Of a stretch of 42,494 nucleotides of DNA, positions 19,760-28,439 are shown piece by piece. Location of the stretch: the NCBI GenBank assembly GCA_014191975.1, contig BJHG01000011.1, positions 1 through 42,494 of the forward strand. Reading direction: 5' to 3'. The position numbers and the translations under genes are program-made. The notes beneath the pieces were generated by a model that did no database searches, was not told where the DNA came from, and worked only from the letters and a program-made list of their open reading frames with translations. This stretch comes from Methylococcaceae bacterium. Its GTDB lineage: Bacteria; Pseudomonadota; Gammaproteobacteria; Methylococcales; Methylomonadaceae. Positions within the stretch are counted from its first letter, which is position 1. Every line of letters starts with the position of its first letter.

Positions 19760-20713
19760 AATTGCCCGTTTTGGAGCTGGTAAACCTTCGCACGTTAGCG
19801 TAGGGTCCTCAGGGTGTAAAAAATCTTTTAATGAATGAAAACGCATCCAATCGCTAGTGCGCTGTTCTTGCGTAGATGTAACTGTAACATCAACAATACG
19901 AATATTTTTAAATCCACAACGTTCTAGCCAACTCACCAACGTCGCGCAACTAGGCAAAAACCAAACATTTCGCATTTGCGCGTAACGATCTTTTGGCAAC
20001 AACGTGCCCCCTAATTCACCGTCAATCACCAATGTTTCTAAAATCAGTTCACCGCCATTTTTTAAACACTCGCGTAATTCAAATAAATGGTCAATTGGGG
20101 AACGACGATGATACAAAACCCCCATTGAAAATACAGTATCAAAACAATTTAACTTTGATGGTAACGCTTCAATTCCCAATGGCAACACATCAATCGGTGC
20201 ATCGTTGTCATAAAATTGCTTAATTATTTGAAATTGCATCGCGTTTAAAAGCATTGGATCAATTCCAATTACACGTTTTGCGCCCGCACCAAGCATTCGC
20301 CAACAATGATAACCGTTACCACAACCCACATCTAAAACCAGTCGGTTTTTAAGTGGTGCAATGTGATTTTCTAATCGTTGCCACTTCCAATCCGAACGCC
20401 ATTCGGTATCAATATGAATACCAAATAAATCAAACGGACCTTTGCGCCACGGGCAAAATCCTTGTAACTTTTCTTTCAGTTCTATTTGTAATTCAGATTT
20501 AATTTCGGCTATATTTCCCAATTTTATAGTGTTGCTAGAAATATCACGAAATTGCGGTGCGATTTTCGGCAAATTTTCTAGCTGTGCTTGCCAACGAATT
20601 AAATCACCATGTTTCGTAATATCAAAAGCATCAGCAATTTGCGCTGGTAATTGACTTGCCCAACTTTCAATATTGGCTTCACGCAAAGCGCGGTATAAAT
20701 TGGAATAAGGCAT
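19739..20713 (-). CDS. cmoB: tRNA U34 carboxymethyltransferase CmoB
   Basis: CmoB transfers a carboxymethyl group from carboxy-SAM to 5-hydroxyuridine at position 34 of tRNA, making cmo5U, which widens wobble decoding. The 324-residue protein has the CmoB-specific N-terminus, with the GFCPWRKGPFDLFGIHIDTEWRS segment near 85-107. The SAM-type motif DVGCGNGYHC is at 128-137, and VFSMGVLYHRRSP follows. It starts right at the cmoA stop (TAATG, one-base overlap), the common cmoAB operon. Its 3' end overlaps lplT tail to tail. Confidence 0.96.
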   Translation of the reverse strand: MPYSNLYRALREANIESWASQLPAQIADAFDITKHGDLIRWQAQLENLPKIAPQFRDISSNTIKLGNIAEIKSELQIELKEKLQGFCPWRKGPFDLFGIHIDTEWRSDWKWQRLENHIAPLKNRLVLDVGCGNGYHCWRMLGAGAKRVIGIDPMLLNAMQFQIIKQFYDNDAPIDVLPLGIEALPSKLNCFDTVFSMGVLYHRRSPIDHLFELRECLKNGGELILETLVIDGELGGTLLPKDRYAQMRNVWFLPSCATLVSWLERCGFKNIRIVDVTVTSTQEQRTSDWMRFHSLKDFLHPEDPTLTCEGLPAPKRAILIANAP

Positions 20714-21438
20714 TATTTTAGGGCAATAAAAGAAGCAAAATTAAAATACTGAAACCACAATTCGGCACTGCTGAAACCTACAAATTTCAGGCGTTTTTGA
20801 TGTGTGGCAAAATTTTCTGGAATCAATACATTTTCTAAAGCGGTACGTTTTTGGCTAACTTCTAAATCGCTATAGCCTTGTGATTTTTTGAATTCATGGT
20901 GTAAGTCTATTTGTAATTCATGTTGTCGAGAATCATCAAATGCGAGTTTTTCAGAAATAATTAACGCACCACCAGGCAATAAACCTGTGTAAATTTTAGC
21001 GAGTATTTTTTCTCGATCTTCAACAGGTAAAAATTGCAACGTAAAATTCAAAACAACGATTGAAGCGTTTTCGATTTTCACATCCCGAATATCAGCACAT
21101 TGCAATTCAATTGGCGTTTTTTTCTGTGTCAAAACACTTTCAAATCCCGCCAACATTGCCGGTGAATTATCGATTGCAACAATTTTACAATTTCCGACGG
21201 CGATATTTTCGCGCATTGAAAGCGATGCCGCCCCAAGTGAACAACCTAAGTCGTAGCAAATACTATTTGGTTTTGCAAAACGTCCAGCCAAAAGCCCAAT
21301 CGCGGCAATCATGGTTTGATAACCTGGCACAGAACGAGAAATCATGTCGGGGAAAACGTTGGCAACGTGGTCGTCAAATGCAAAACTACTTATTTGACCA
21401 AGCGGCTGGCTGTAAAGGGAATCTTTAATTGATGTCAT
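20713..21438 (-). CDS. cmoA: Carboxy-SAM synthase CmoA
   Basis: CmoA makes carboxy-S-adenosyl-methionine from SAM and prephenate, the donor used by CmoB. The 241-residue protein begins with FAFDDHVANVFPDMISRSVPGY, conserved in CmoA. The SAM loop CYDLGCSLGAAS is at 61-72, VLNFTLQF near 130, and SEKL near 161. It is complete. Its prephenate substrate comes from the aromatic pathway that TyrA, encoded elsewhere in this window, also draws on. Confidence 0.96.
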   Translation of the reverse strand: MTSIKDSLYSQPLGQISSFAFDDHVANVFPDMISRSVPGYQTMIAAIGLLAGRFAKPNSICYDLGCSLGAASLSMRENIAVGNCKIVAIDNSPAMLAGFESVLTQKKTPIELQCADIRDVKIENASIVVLNFTLQFLPVEDREKILAKIYTGLLPGGALIISEKLAFDDSRQHELQIDLHHEFKKSQGYSDLEVSQKRTALENVLIPENFATHQKRLKFVGFSSAELWFQYFNFASFIALK

Positions 21439-21501
21439 CGAAAATTAAAAAAGCGCAAAAGTTAAATCTTTGCACCATAAAAAAGTTAAGAGTTATTTTA
21501 A

Positions 21502-22131
21502 TCAAGAGTTTTTTAACGCTTCAACATTACGCTTTGCTAAACCATCAATCACCGCATTGAGCGAACCTTTTGTTTCAATTTCATCGCTAAATGTTGTGCG
21601 GTAATTAGTGACCAAACTCACACCTTCAATCATAATATCGTAGGCTTTCCATTCACCATTTGCCAAATACATTCTGTAATTGACGGCAATGGGTTGAATT
21701 CCTGGTTGCAAAACTTCCGTTTTAACAACAACTTTAGTCGCACCCTCTTCCATTTCAGTGGGTAAAAAACGTACTGACCATTCTTTAAATTCGCTGAATG
21801 CACGGGAATAAGTACGAACTAATAAAGTTTGAAATTCTTTTTTGAACCGTTTTTGTTCATCTGGTGTAGCGGTTTTCCATGCTTTACCTAAAACCAACGA
21901 CGCAATTTTATCGAAATCAACATGTGGATTAATTGATTGATCAACAAATTGGGTCACTTTATTAAAATCTTTTAAGAAATTTTGATCCTGCATTTTTTGC
22001 TGAAGTTTGTCAGATGCTTCCGAAATGGCTTGTTGTGGGGCAGATAATTCGCCTGCAAAAGCATAGGAGAGCGGCATAAAACCAAGGCATATTAGAAACA
22101 AAACAAATAGGGTATAGTGTTTAATTCTCAT
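21502..22131 (-). CDS. MlaC/Ttg2D-family periplasmic lipid-binding protein
   Basis: MlaC-type proteins carry phospholipids across the periplasm between outer- and inner-membrane complexes. The 209-residue precursor has a signal peptide (hydrophobic 6-23, cleavage after about AFAG). The family body contains FVDQSINPHVDFDKIASLVLG, TYSRAFSEF, and VNYRMYLANGEWKAYDIMIEGVSLV with the NYR and WK-YD motifs. The ATG at 22131 is preferred to an upstream TTG. The rest of an mla operon (mlaFEDB) is not present, so the gene is an orphan copy. In hopanoid-making bacteria a close relative, HpnM, works with HpnN; that alternative cannot be excluded. Only 29 bases separate it from divergent hemB. Confidence 0.85.
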   Translation of the reverse strand: MRIKHYTLFVLFLICLGFMPLSYAFAGELSAPQQAISEASDKLQQKMQDQNFLKDFNKVTQFVDQSINPHVDFDKIASLVLGKAWKTATPDEQKRFKKEFQTLLVRTYSRAFSEFKEWSVRFLPTEMEEGATKVVVKTEVLQPGIQPIAVNYRMYLANGEWKAYDIMIEGVSLVTNYRTTFSDEIETKGSLNAVIDGLAKRNVEALKNS

Positions 22132-22133
22132 AA

Positions 22134-23165
<1,032 letters not shown>

Positions 23166-23192
23166 TCCAGTAACCATTTTTTAAAAATAAGA

Positions 23193-25775
23193 TTAACCCA
23201 GACTTTTGCTGGCTAATTCAAACACATCGTTAGAAATATCTTTCGTGTCGATAATCCGTTGCAATTGCGCTTTCATCAACGTTTGGCGTGACGGTTCGAC
23301 TTTGCGCCACACCGTCAAAGGTGTAACCATTCGGGACGCAACTTGTGGATTGATGACGTTGAGTTCCAAAATCGCATCCGCCAAAAACGCATAACCCTGA
23401 CCATTTGCCGCGTGAAAATGAAGCGGGTTTGTTTGCGAAAATGCACCGATTAACGAACGCACGCGATTGGGGTTTTTCATATCAAACGCCGCGTGTGAAC
23501 TTAGAGATTGGAGGGTTTCAAACGCATCCACCGCAGGACTGCTCGCTTGCAACGCAAACCATTTATCAATCACCAGCGGTTCATTTTCCCATTGGGCGTA
23601 AAACTGCGCTAAACACGCTTCTTTTGTCGGATGATTATTGTGAACAATCGCCACCAACGCCGCCATTTGGTCGGTCATATTTTTTGCATTTTCAAATTGT
23701 GACTGCGCCAAGGTGTGATTTTCAGCCGATTTTAATCGACTCAAAAACGCCAAACACGCATTTTTCACGCGACGACGACCAATCGCTTCGGAACTAAAAT
23801 CACCCGATTCGTCTTTGTGATTTGCCAAATAAATCGCGCTAAATTGTGATTGGAATGTTTCTGCCAACGTTTTCAACACGCATTCACGCGCCAAATGAAT
23901 GCCTTCAAAATCGACAATCGTCATGCGTTCCGCTAAATAATTTTCCGACGGCAATGACAACGACAACGAAAAATATGCCAAATCATCAATTGGCGAATTT
24001 AAAACAGTTTCAAACGTCGCCAATAAAATCGGATTCGCTTCTGCGTTTGATGTTTCAACCAAATCTAAAATAATCCGTTCCGCCACAGATTGCGACGCGT
24101 CCCAACGATTAAATGAATCACTGTCGTGTTGCGACAAAAACGCGAGTTCATCCAGACTGCGTGGCATTTCGATATTCACCGGCGCAGAAAAACCGCGCAA
24201 CATCGACACAATCGGCGCAGATTCCAGCTCATCAAACGTGAAAATTTGTTCCATTTCGTTGAATTGCAACAACATTTCAGGCAAAAAATCCGCGCCCGTT
24301 TCGGCGTTCAACAAACCTATTTTAATCGGGATTAACAGCGGTTCAGTTTGATTCGGATAACTTTGTTTCAACGTAAGCGCGAACGTTTTTGTCGCCGCAT
24401 CGTAATTCGTCGAAACGTTGACAACGGGCGTTCCCGCTTGTGAATACCAGCGACGGAATTGGCTCAAATCCACGTCGTTCGTGTCTTGCATCGCGTTGAC
24501 AAAATCATCACACGTCACCGCTTGTCCGTCGTGGCGTTCAAAATACAAATCGCTGCCACGTCTAAAACCGTCCACGCCTAACAACGTGTGCAACATTCGC
24601 ACGACTTCCGCGCCTTTTTCATAAACCGTGAGCGTGTAAAAATTGTTGATTTCAATGTAAGCGTCGGGGCGAATCGGATGCGCGAGCGGGCTGGCATCTT
24701 CGGCAAATTGGCGCGTGCGAAGTTGCGTCACATCTTCAATGCGTTTCACCGATTTTGACACGCGGTCGGCGGTGAATTCTTGGTCGCGAAACACCGTGAA
24801 ACCTTCTTTTAAGCTCAATTGAAACCAGTCGCGGCAAGTGATTCGGTTGCCCGTCCAGTTGTGAAAATACTCGTGCGCGATTACACCTTCGATGCCTTCG
24901 TAATCAAAATCGGTCGCGGTATCGGGTCGCGCCAACACGAATTTTGTGTTGAAAACGTTTAAGCCTTTATTTTCCATCGCGCCCATATTGAAATGGCTGA
25001 CGGCAACAATCATGTACAAATCTAAATCATATTCGCGCCCATAAACATCTTCATCCCAGCGCATGGCGTGTTTCAACGATTGCATGGCGTGAGCGCATTT
25101 GTCTTTGTCGTGCGCTTCGATGAAAATTTCTAGCTCAATTTCACGTCCCGATTGCGTGATAAAGGTATCGGCGACGCATTCTAATTGACCCGCAACCAGC
25201 GCGAATAAATAACACGGTTTCGCAAACGGATCGTTCCACGTCACCCAATGTTGATTATTTTCAAATTCACCGCTAGCAACTTTGTTACCGTTTGACAGCA
25301 AAACGGGGAATTCGGTTTTATCCGCCACAATCGTAACGGTAAATTTCGTCATCACGTCGGGACGGTCGAGAAAATATGTGATTTTTCGGAAACCTTCCGC
25401 TTCACATTGCGTGCAGAGCATTCCGTTCGACAAATACAGCCCTTCGAGCGCGGTATTTTCTTTCGGATTGATGGTGTTTTCGATAATCAACGTGAATGTT
25501 TCTGGCACATTTGAAATCGTCAACGTTTCGGACGTTAAAACATAATCGGTCAATTCCGTTTCGTTCAACACGACACGATTCAAAATCAATTTTTCACCGT
25601 GTAAAACCAAATCAGCGGCTTGGTTTTTACTTTCAGAATTCCGTTGCAACGTCAGCGTCGAAAGCACTTTTGTATTTTCAGGATCCAGCGAAAAATGCAG
25701 TTTTACGTCGTGAATTAAAAACGCTGGAACCATGTAATTTTTGCGGTAAATTGTTTGGGGAGTTTGAGCAGTCAT
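23193..25775 (-). CDS. pepN: Aminopeptidase N
   Basis: PepN is the main cytosolic aminopeptidase in gammaproteobacteria and a zinc M1 metallopeptidase. The 860-residue protein has the substrate-recognition motif GAMEN at 265-269, the zinc motif HEYFHNW at 301-307 (His301, His305) and the third ligand Glu324 (LKEGFTVF). The remainder, with TPVVNVSTNYD near 452 and the helical C-terminal domain, fits the E. coli protein (870 residues). Base composition looks richer in G+C than its neighbours; for example, 41 of 60 bases at 24661-24720 are G or C. It lies 105 bases after baeR on the same strand and ends convergent with hemB. Confidence 0.96.
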   Translation of the reverse strand: MTAQTPQTIYRKNYMVPAFLIHDVKLHFSLDPENTKVLSTLTLQRNSESKNQAADLVLHGEKLILNRVVLNETELTDYVLTSETLTISNVPETFTLIIENTINPKENTALEGLYLSNGMLCTQCEAEGFRKITYFLDRPDVMTKFTVTIVADKTEFPVLLSNGNKVASGEFENNQHWVTWNDPFAKPCYLFALVAGQLECVADTFITQSGREIELEIFIEAHDKDKCAHAMQSLKHAMRWDEDVYGREYDLDLYMIVAVSHFNMGAMENKGLNVFNTKFVLARPDTATDFDYEGIEGVIAHEYFHNWTGNRITCRDWFQLSLKEGFTVFRDQEFTADRVSKSVKRIEDVTQLRTRQFAEDASPLAHPIRPDAYIEINNFYTLTVYEKGAEVVRMLHTLLGVDGFRRGSDLYFERHDGQAVTCDDFVNAMQDTNDVDLSQFRRWYSQAGTPVVNVSTNYDAATKTFALTLKQSYPNQTEPLLIPIKIGLLNAETGADFLPEMLLQFNEMEQIFTFDELESAPIVSMLRGFSAPVNIEMPRSLDELAFLSQHDSDSFNRWDASQSVAERIILDLVETSNAEANPILLATFETVLNSPIDDLAYFSLSLSLPSENYLAERMTIVDFEGIHLARECVLKTLAETFQSQFSAIYLANHKDESGDFSSEAIGRRRVKNACLAFLSRLKSAENHTLAQSQFENAKNMTDQMAALVAIVHNNHPTKEACLAQFYAQWENEPLVIDKWFALQASSPAVDAFETLQSLSSHAAFDMKNPNRVRSLIGAFSQTNPLHFHAANGQGYAFLADAILELNVINPQVASRMVTPLTVWRKVEPSRQTLMKAQLQRIIDTKDISNDVFELASKSLG

Positions 25776-25880
25776 AGTTTTTGAAGTTTATAAGAAATTT
25801 TGGCAATTTTACACTAAAAATCGACATTCAATCATTCGTGCTGACATTTTAAAAACCAAGAAAATTTCGACTTATGAAAA

Positions 25881-26576
25881 TTATTCTGATGTTTCCCCTG
25901 CAACAACTTCAATTCGATAACCAACGCCATAAACCGAGTGAATAACCTCTTTTTCACCTGCGATTTTTTGCAATTTATGGCGTAAGTTTTTAACGTGTGT
26001 ATCGACGGTTCTGTCAGAAATATCACGCTCATCTTCATGTAAAACATCAAGCAGTTTGGCACGGGAATAAACTTTGCCACATTTATCAAGCATCGCGGCT
26101 AAAATTCGAAATTCACTTAGTGTTAAATCAAGTTGAATTCCTTTATAAAATGCATGTAATTTTTCTTTATCCAAACTAAATCCGGCAATCACAGGCAATA
26201 GCGCTGAAAAATTTTGTTGCCTACGAAAAATTGCTTTAATTCGTGCCACCACTTCTTTCGCACTGTAAGGCTTGCAAATGTAATCATCTGCGCCAATTTC
26301 CAAGCCTTTTAAGCGATCCGTTTCAGCAATTCGTGCGGTGATTAAAAATAACGGTACGGTTGAAAACTCACGAATTTCTTTACACAAACTAATTCCGTCA
26401 CGCTGAGGCAACATGACGTCCATTAAAATTAAATCTGGTGAATGCTGCCTCACCCATGGAACTACTGCTAACCCATCGCCAAGCCAATGATTTCCAAAGC
26501 CTTCATGTGTTAAATAATCAGCAAGTAACGCTGCAAGTTTGGGTTCATCTTCAACAATTAGAATCTTTTTATTCAC
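25881..26576 (-). CDS. baeR: Response regulator, BaeR-like (OmpR family)
   Basis: A cytoplasmic DNA-binding regulator paired with the sensor kinase just upstream. With the GTG start at 26576 it has 231 residues. The receiver domain shows acidic Asp10/Glu11 (LIVEDEPKL), phospho-acceptor Asp53 (LILMDVML), Thr80 and Lys102 (CKPYS). The winged-helix OmpR domain follows, with SDRTVDTHVKNLRHKL and VYGVGYRIE. The stretch RLKGLEIGADDYICKPYSAKEVVARIKAI is very close to E. coli BaeR, which controls envelope-stress and efflux genes. The GTG is preferred because GGGAT lies eight bases before it; a TTG 36 bases upstream would overlap baeS. The regulon here is unknown. Confidence 0.85.
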   Translation of the reverse strand: MNKKILIVEDEPKLAALLADYLTHEGFGNHWLGDGLAVVPWVRQHSPDLILMDVMLPQRDGISLCKEIREFSTVPLFLITARIAETDRLKGLEIGADDYICKPYSAKEVVARIKAIFRRQQNFSALLPVIAGFSLDKEKLHAFYKGIQLDLTLSEFRILAAMLDKCGKVYSRAKLLDVLHEDERDISDRTVDTHVKNLRHKLQKIAGEKEVIHSVYGVGYRIEVVAGETSE

Positions 26577-26592
26577 AATTTTTATCCCAGAA

Positions 26593-27984
26593 TTACACTT
26601 TTGGTAATTCAATCACAATTCGCACACCACCTAAAGCGGAATTTTCGGCAAAAATAACACCGTTATGCGCCTTGACTATATTTAGGCAAATCGCAAGCCC
26701 TAAACCCGCGCCCCCTGTTTGACGTTGACGTGATTTATCGGTTCGATGAAAGCGTTCAAATAATAGCGGCAATTCTTCTTTAGCAACATTAGGTGCGCTG
26801 TCTTCGATATAAATTACGCTGTAATTTTTTTCCTCAAAAAGACGGACTCGACAAATTCCATTATTGTCGGTGTAGCGATAACTGTTTTCAAGTAAATTTG
26901 AAATCAGTTGCGCTAGGCGCATAGCATCACCATTCACAATCGTGTTTTCGCATTCGCTTTCAAATGTTAATTGTATCGCGCGATTAGCAAATCTAGGTTG
27001 GAACGCGACAACTAAAATTTTACAATGAGAAACTAATTCGACGGAATTAAATTGGTAATCTAGTACGCCTAAATCTGAAAGTGATAATTGATACAAATCA
27101 TCAACAAGCCGGGTGAGTGACAAAATCTCTTGTTCTAACGATTGCATTCGCTCATGCGTTGGTAGACGAACACCATCAACAAGAGCTTCAATTTCACCTC
27201 GTAAAATAGCAAGTGGGGTGCGTAATTCATGTGAAATATCCGCAAGCCATTGTTGTCGGGCTTGTTCAATTTGCGCTAATGCACGACTTAAAAAATTAAA
27301 ATCTTTTGCAAGCATGGCGAGTTCGTCATGTCCTTTTTCAGGAATTTGAATTTTTAATTCACCCGTTGCAAGCAAGTGCATTCCATCTGTTATTTTTTTC
27401 AACGGTGATAAAATTTGTCGCACCATCACAAATGCTAATAATAGTGATAAAGCTAACGCCAACCCCATAATCCACAAATACCCTTTGAGCTGACTTTCCA
27501 TAAAATTCAGCAGCAGCAAATCAGTAATTAAAGGATTTTGTTTGATAATCAGTGAACCGACAATGGTATTTTGCGCTTTGATGGGTAATTTGAACTCATC
27601 TGAAAAATCAAACGGCTGTAATTCCTCTAAAATACCTATGATTACACGATTTTCATTATCAACAATTACAAGTCGCTCAATATCAATCCAAAGTGAATCG
27701 TTTATAGGTTTTGTTTGTGAAGTGGGATTTTTTGCCAGCGAGGACAGTGCGACGAAAGAAAACCATTGTGGTGAATTTTGTAATTTTTGCCAGCTATTTT
27801 CTTGATGATAAAAATCGCCTAATTCAAACGTAAAAGGTTCAAGTTTTTGTAGCTCAAGTTTTTGAAGATAAGCAGTTAAGCCCTGTTTGAAATTGAAATG
27901 TACAGCTAAAATAACTAAACTTAAAAGCAGTAGCATTGTAGACAAAAAAAGAAGGAACAGTTTTTCAAACAATTTAAATTTCAT
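26593..27984 (-). CDS. baeS: Sensor histidine kinase, BaeS-like
   Basis: This inner-membrane sensor kinase is expected to phosphorylate the adjacent BaeR-like regulator. The 463-residue protein has a first membrane span at about 9-31, a periplasmic loop of roughly 137 residues, a second span at 169-191, and then a HAMP linker. The H-box DISHELRTPLA has His252; LVDDLYQLS, the N-box LISNLLENSYRYT and the G-box GGAGLGLAIC complete the kinase. The ATG at 27984 is chosen over an in-frame TTG 33 bases earlier because it gives a normal cytoplasmic tail. It lies 16 bases before baeR. BaeS identity rests on domain layout and the partner, so the signal sensed is unproved. Confidence 0.85.
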   Translation of the reverse strand: MKFKLFEKLFLLFLSTMLLLLSLVILAVHFNFKQGLTAYLQKLELQKLEPFTFELGDFYHQENSWQKLQNSPQWFSFVALSSLAKNPTSQTKPINDSLWIDIERLVIVDNENRVIIGILEELQPFDFSDEFKLPIKAQNTIVGSLIIKQNPLITDLLLLNFMESQLKGYLWIMGLALALSLLLAFVMVRQILSPLKKITDGMHLLATGELKIQIPEKGHDELAMLAKDFNFLSRALAQIEQARQQWLADISHELRTPLAILRGEIEALVDGVRLPTHERMQSLEQEILSLTRLVDDLYQLSLSDLGVLDYQFNSVELVSHCKILVVAFQPRFANRAIQLTFESECENTIVNGDAMRLAQLISNLLENSYRYTDNNGICRVRLFEEKNYSVIYIEDSAPNVAKEELPLLFERFHRTDKSRQRQTGGAGLGLAICLNIVKAHNGVIFAENSALGGVRIVIELPKV

Positions 27985-28017
27985 GTCAAAAAACCGTTCC
28001 CAAAATAAATGTCCCAA

Positions 28018-28256
28018 GGAGGTAATGGCTCAAGTTTAGTTATCAAATGTGAAGGAATTATGATTGATAAAATTAATTTTAATTGTATAAAAATAAACTG
28101 CGATTGTTTTTTTGCTCGGTGTAATTTATTAATCATATCCAAATCCAAAGAACCAATACTAAATAACCTCAATTCGAGGTAAGAATTAAGTGATTATAGT
28201 CAATGAAGACTTCTTTTCTGCATAGGAATAAGCGACTACGTTGACAGCAAAGTTTA
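28018..28256. other. Gene-free gap before baeS
   Basis: This part of the gap between the binding-protein gene and baeS holds no convincing gene. It presumably contains the baeSR promoter and the tail of the neighbouring IS982 relic, but no clear -35/-10 pair was found. An AGGAGG followed by ATG on the plus strand (28016-28027) opens a frame of only four codons, so it is not a gene. Confidence 0.4.
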
Positions 28257-28439
28257 TCAAAGAAGATGCCGACTATGTTCAAAATTGAAAACATTTTTGA
28301 GCTGGTCATTCGGAAACACTTCTAGCCAAAATAGCATTACATGTTTGAAATAAAACCATTTGAATGCCCCATAAACCCTCATTTGATAGCGGATCACGAT
28401 GGTCATGACGTCACTTTGAGAAAGTCTAAACTTTAGTGC
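28257..28439 (-). pseudogene. IS982-family transposase relic
   Basis: The minus-strand frame reads RLSQSDVMTIVIRYQ, then YGAFKWFYFKHVMLFWLEVFPNDQ. IS982 transposases have near their N-terminus a stretch of the form RLSLSEVMTIL--F--SGYR-FK-FY----------FP-LVSY, and this matches step by step, including the spacing. About 60 codons remain of roughly 290, with no start and no DDE residues, so it is inactive. It begins within a few bases of the stop codon of the binding-protein gene. Confidence 0.6.

Noticed and set aside
28016-28036. AGGAGG with an ATG on the plus strand
   Set aside because: The frame closes after four codons and the strand is opposite to all neighbours; probably coincidental.
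27981-28172. A 63-codon minus-strand frame before baeS
   Set aside because: No similarity is recognised, it has no clear ribosome-binding site and it overlaps the baeS start; treated as chance.
28200-28256. Possible continuation of the IS982 transposase
   Set aside because: A loose resemblance to the FIDST-L-VC-NRRI segment was seen in one frame but needs gaps; too weak to extend the relic.
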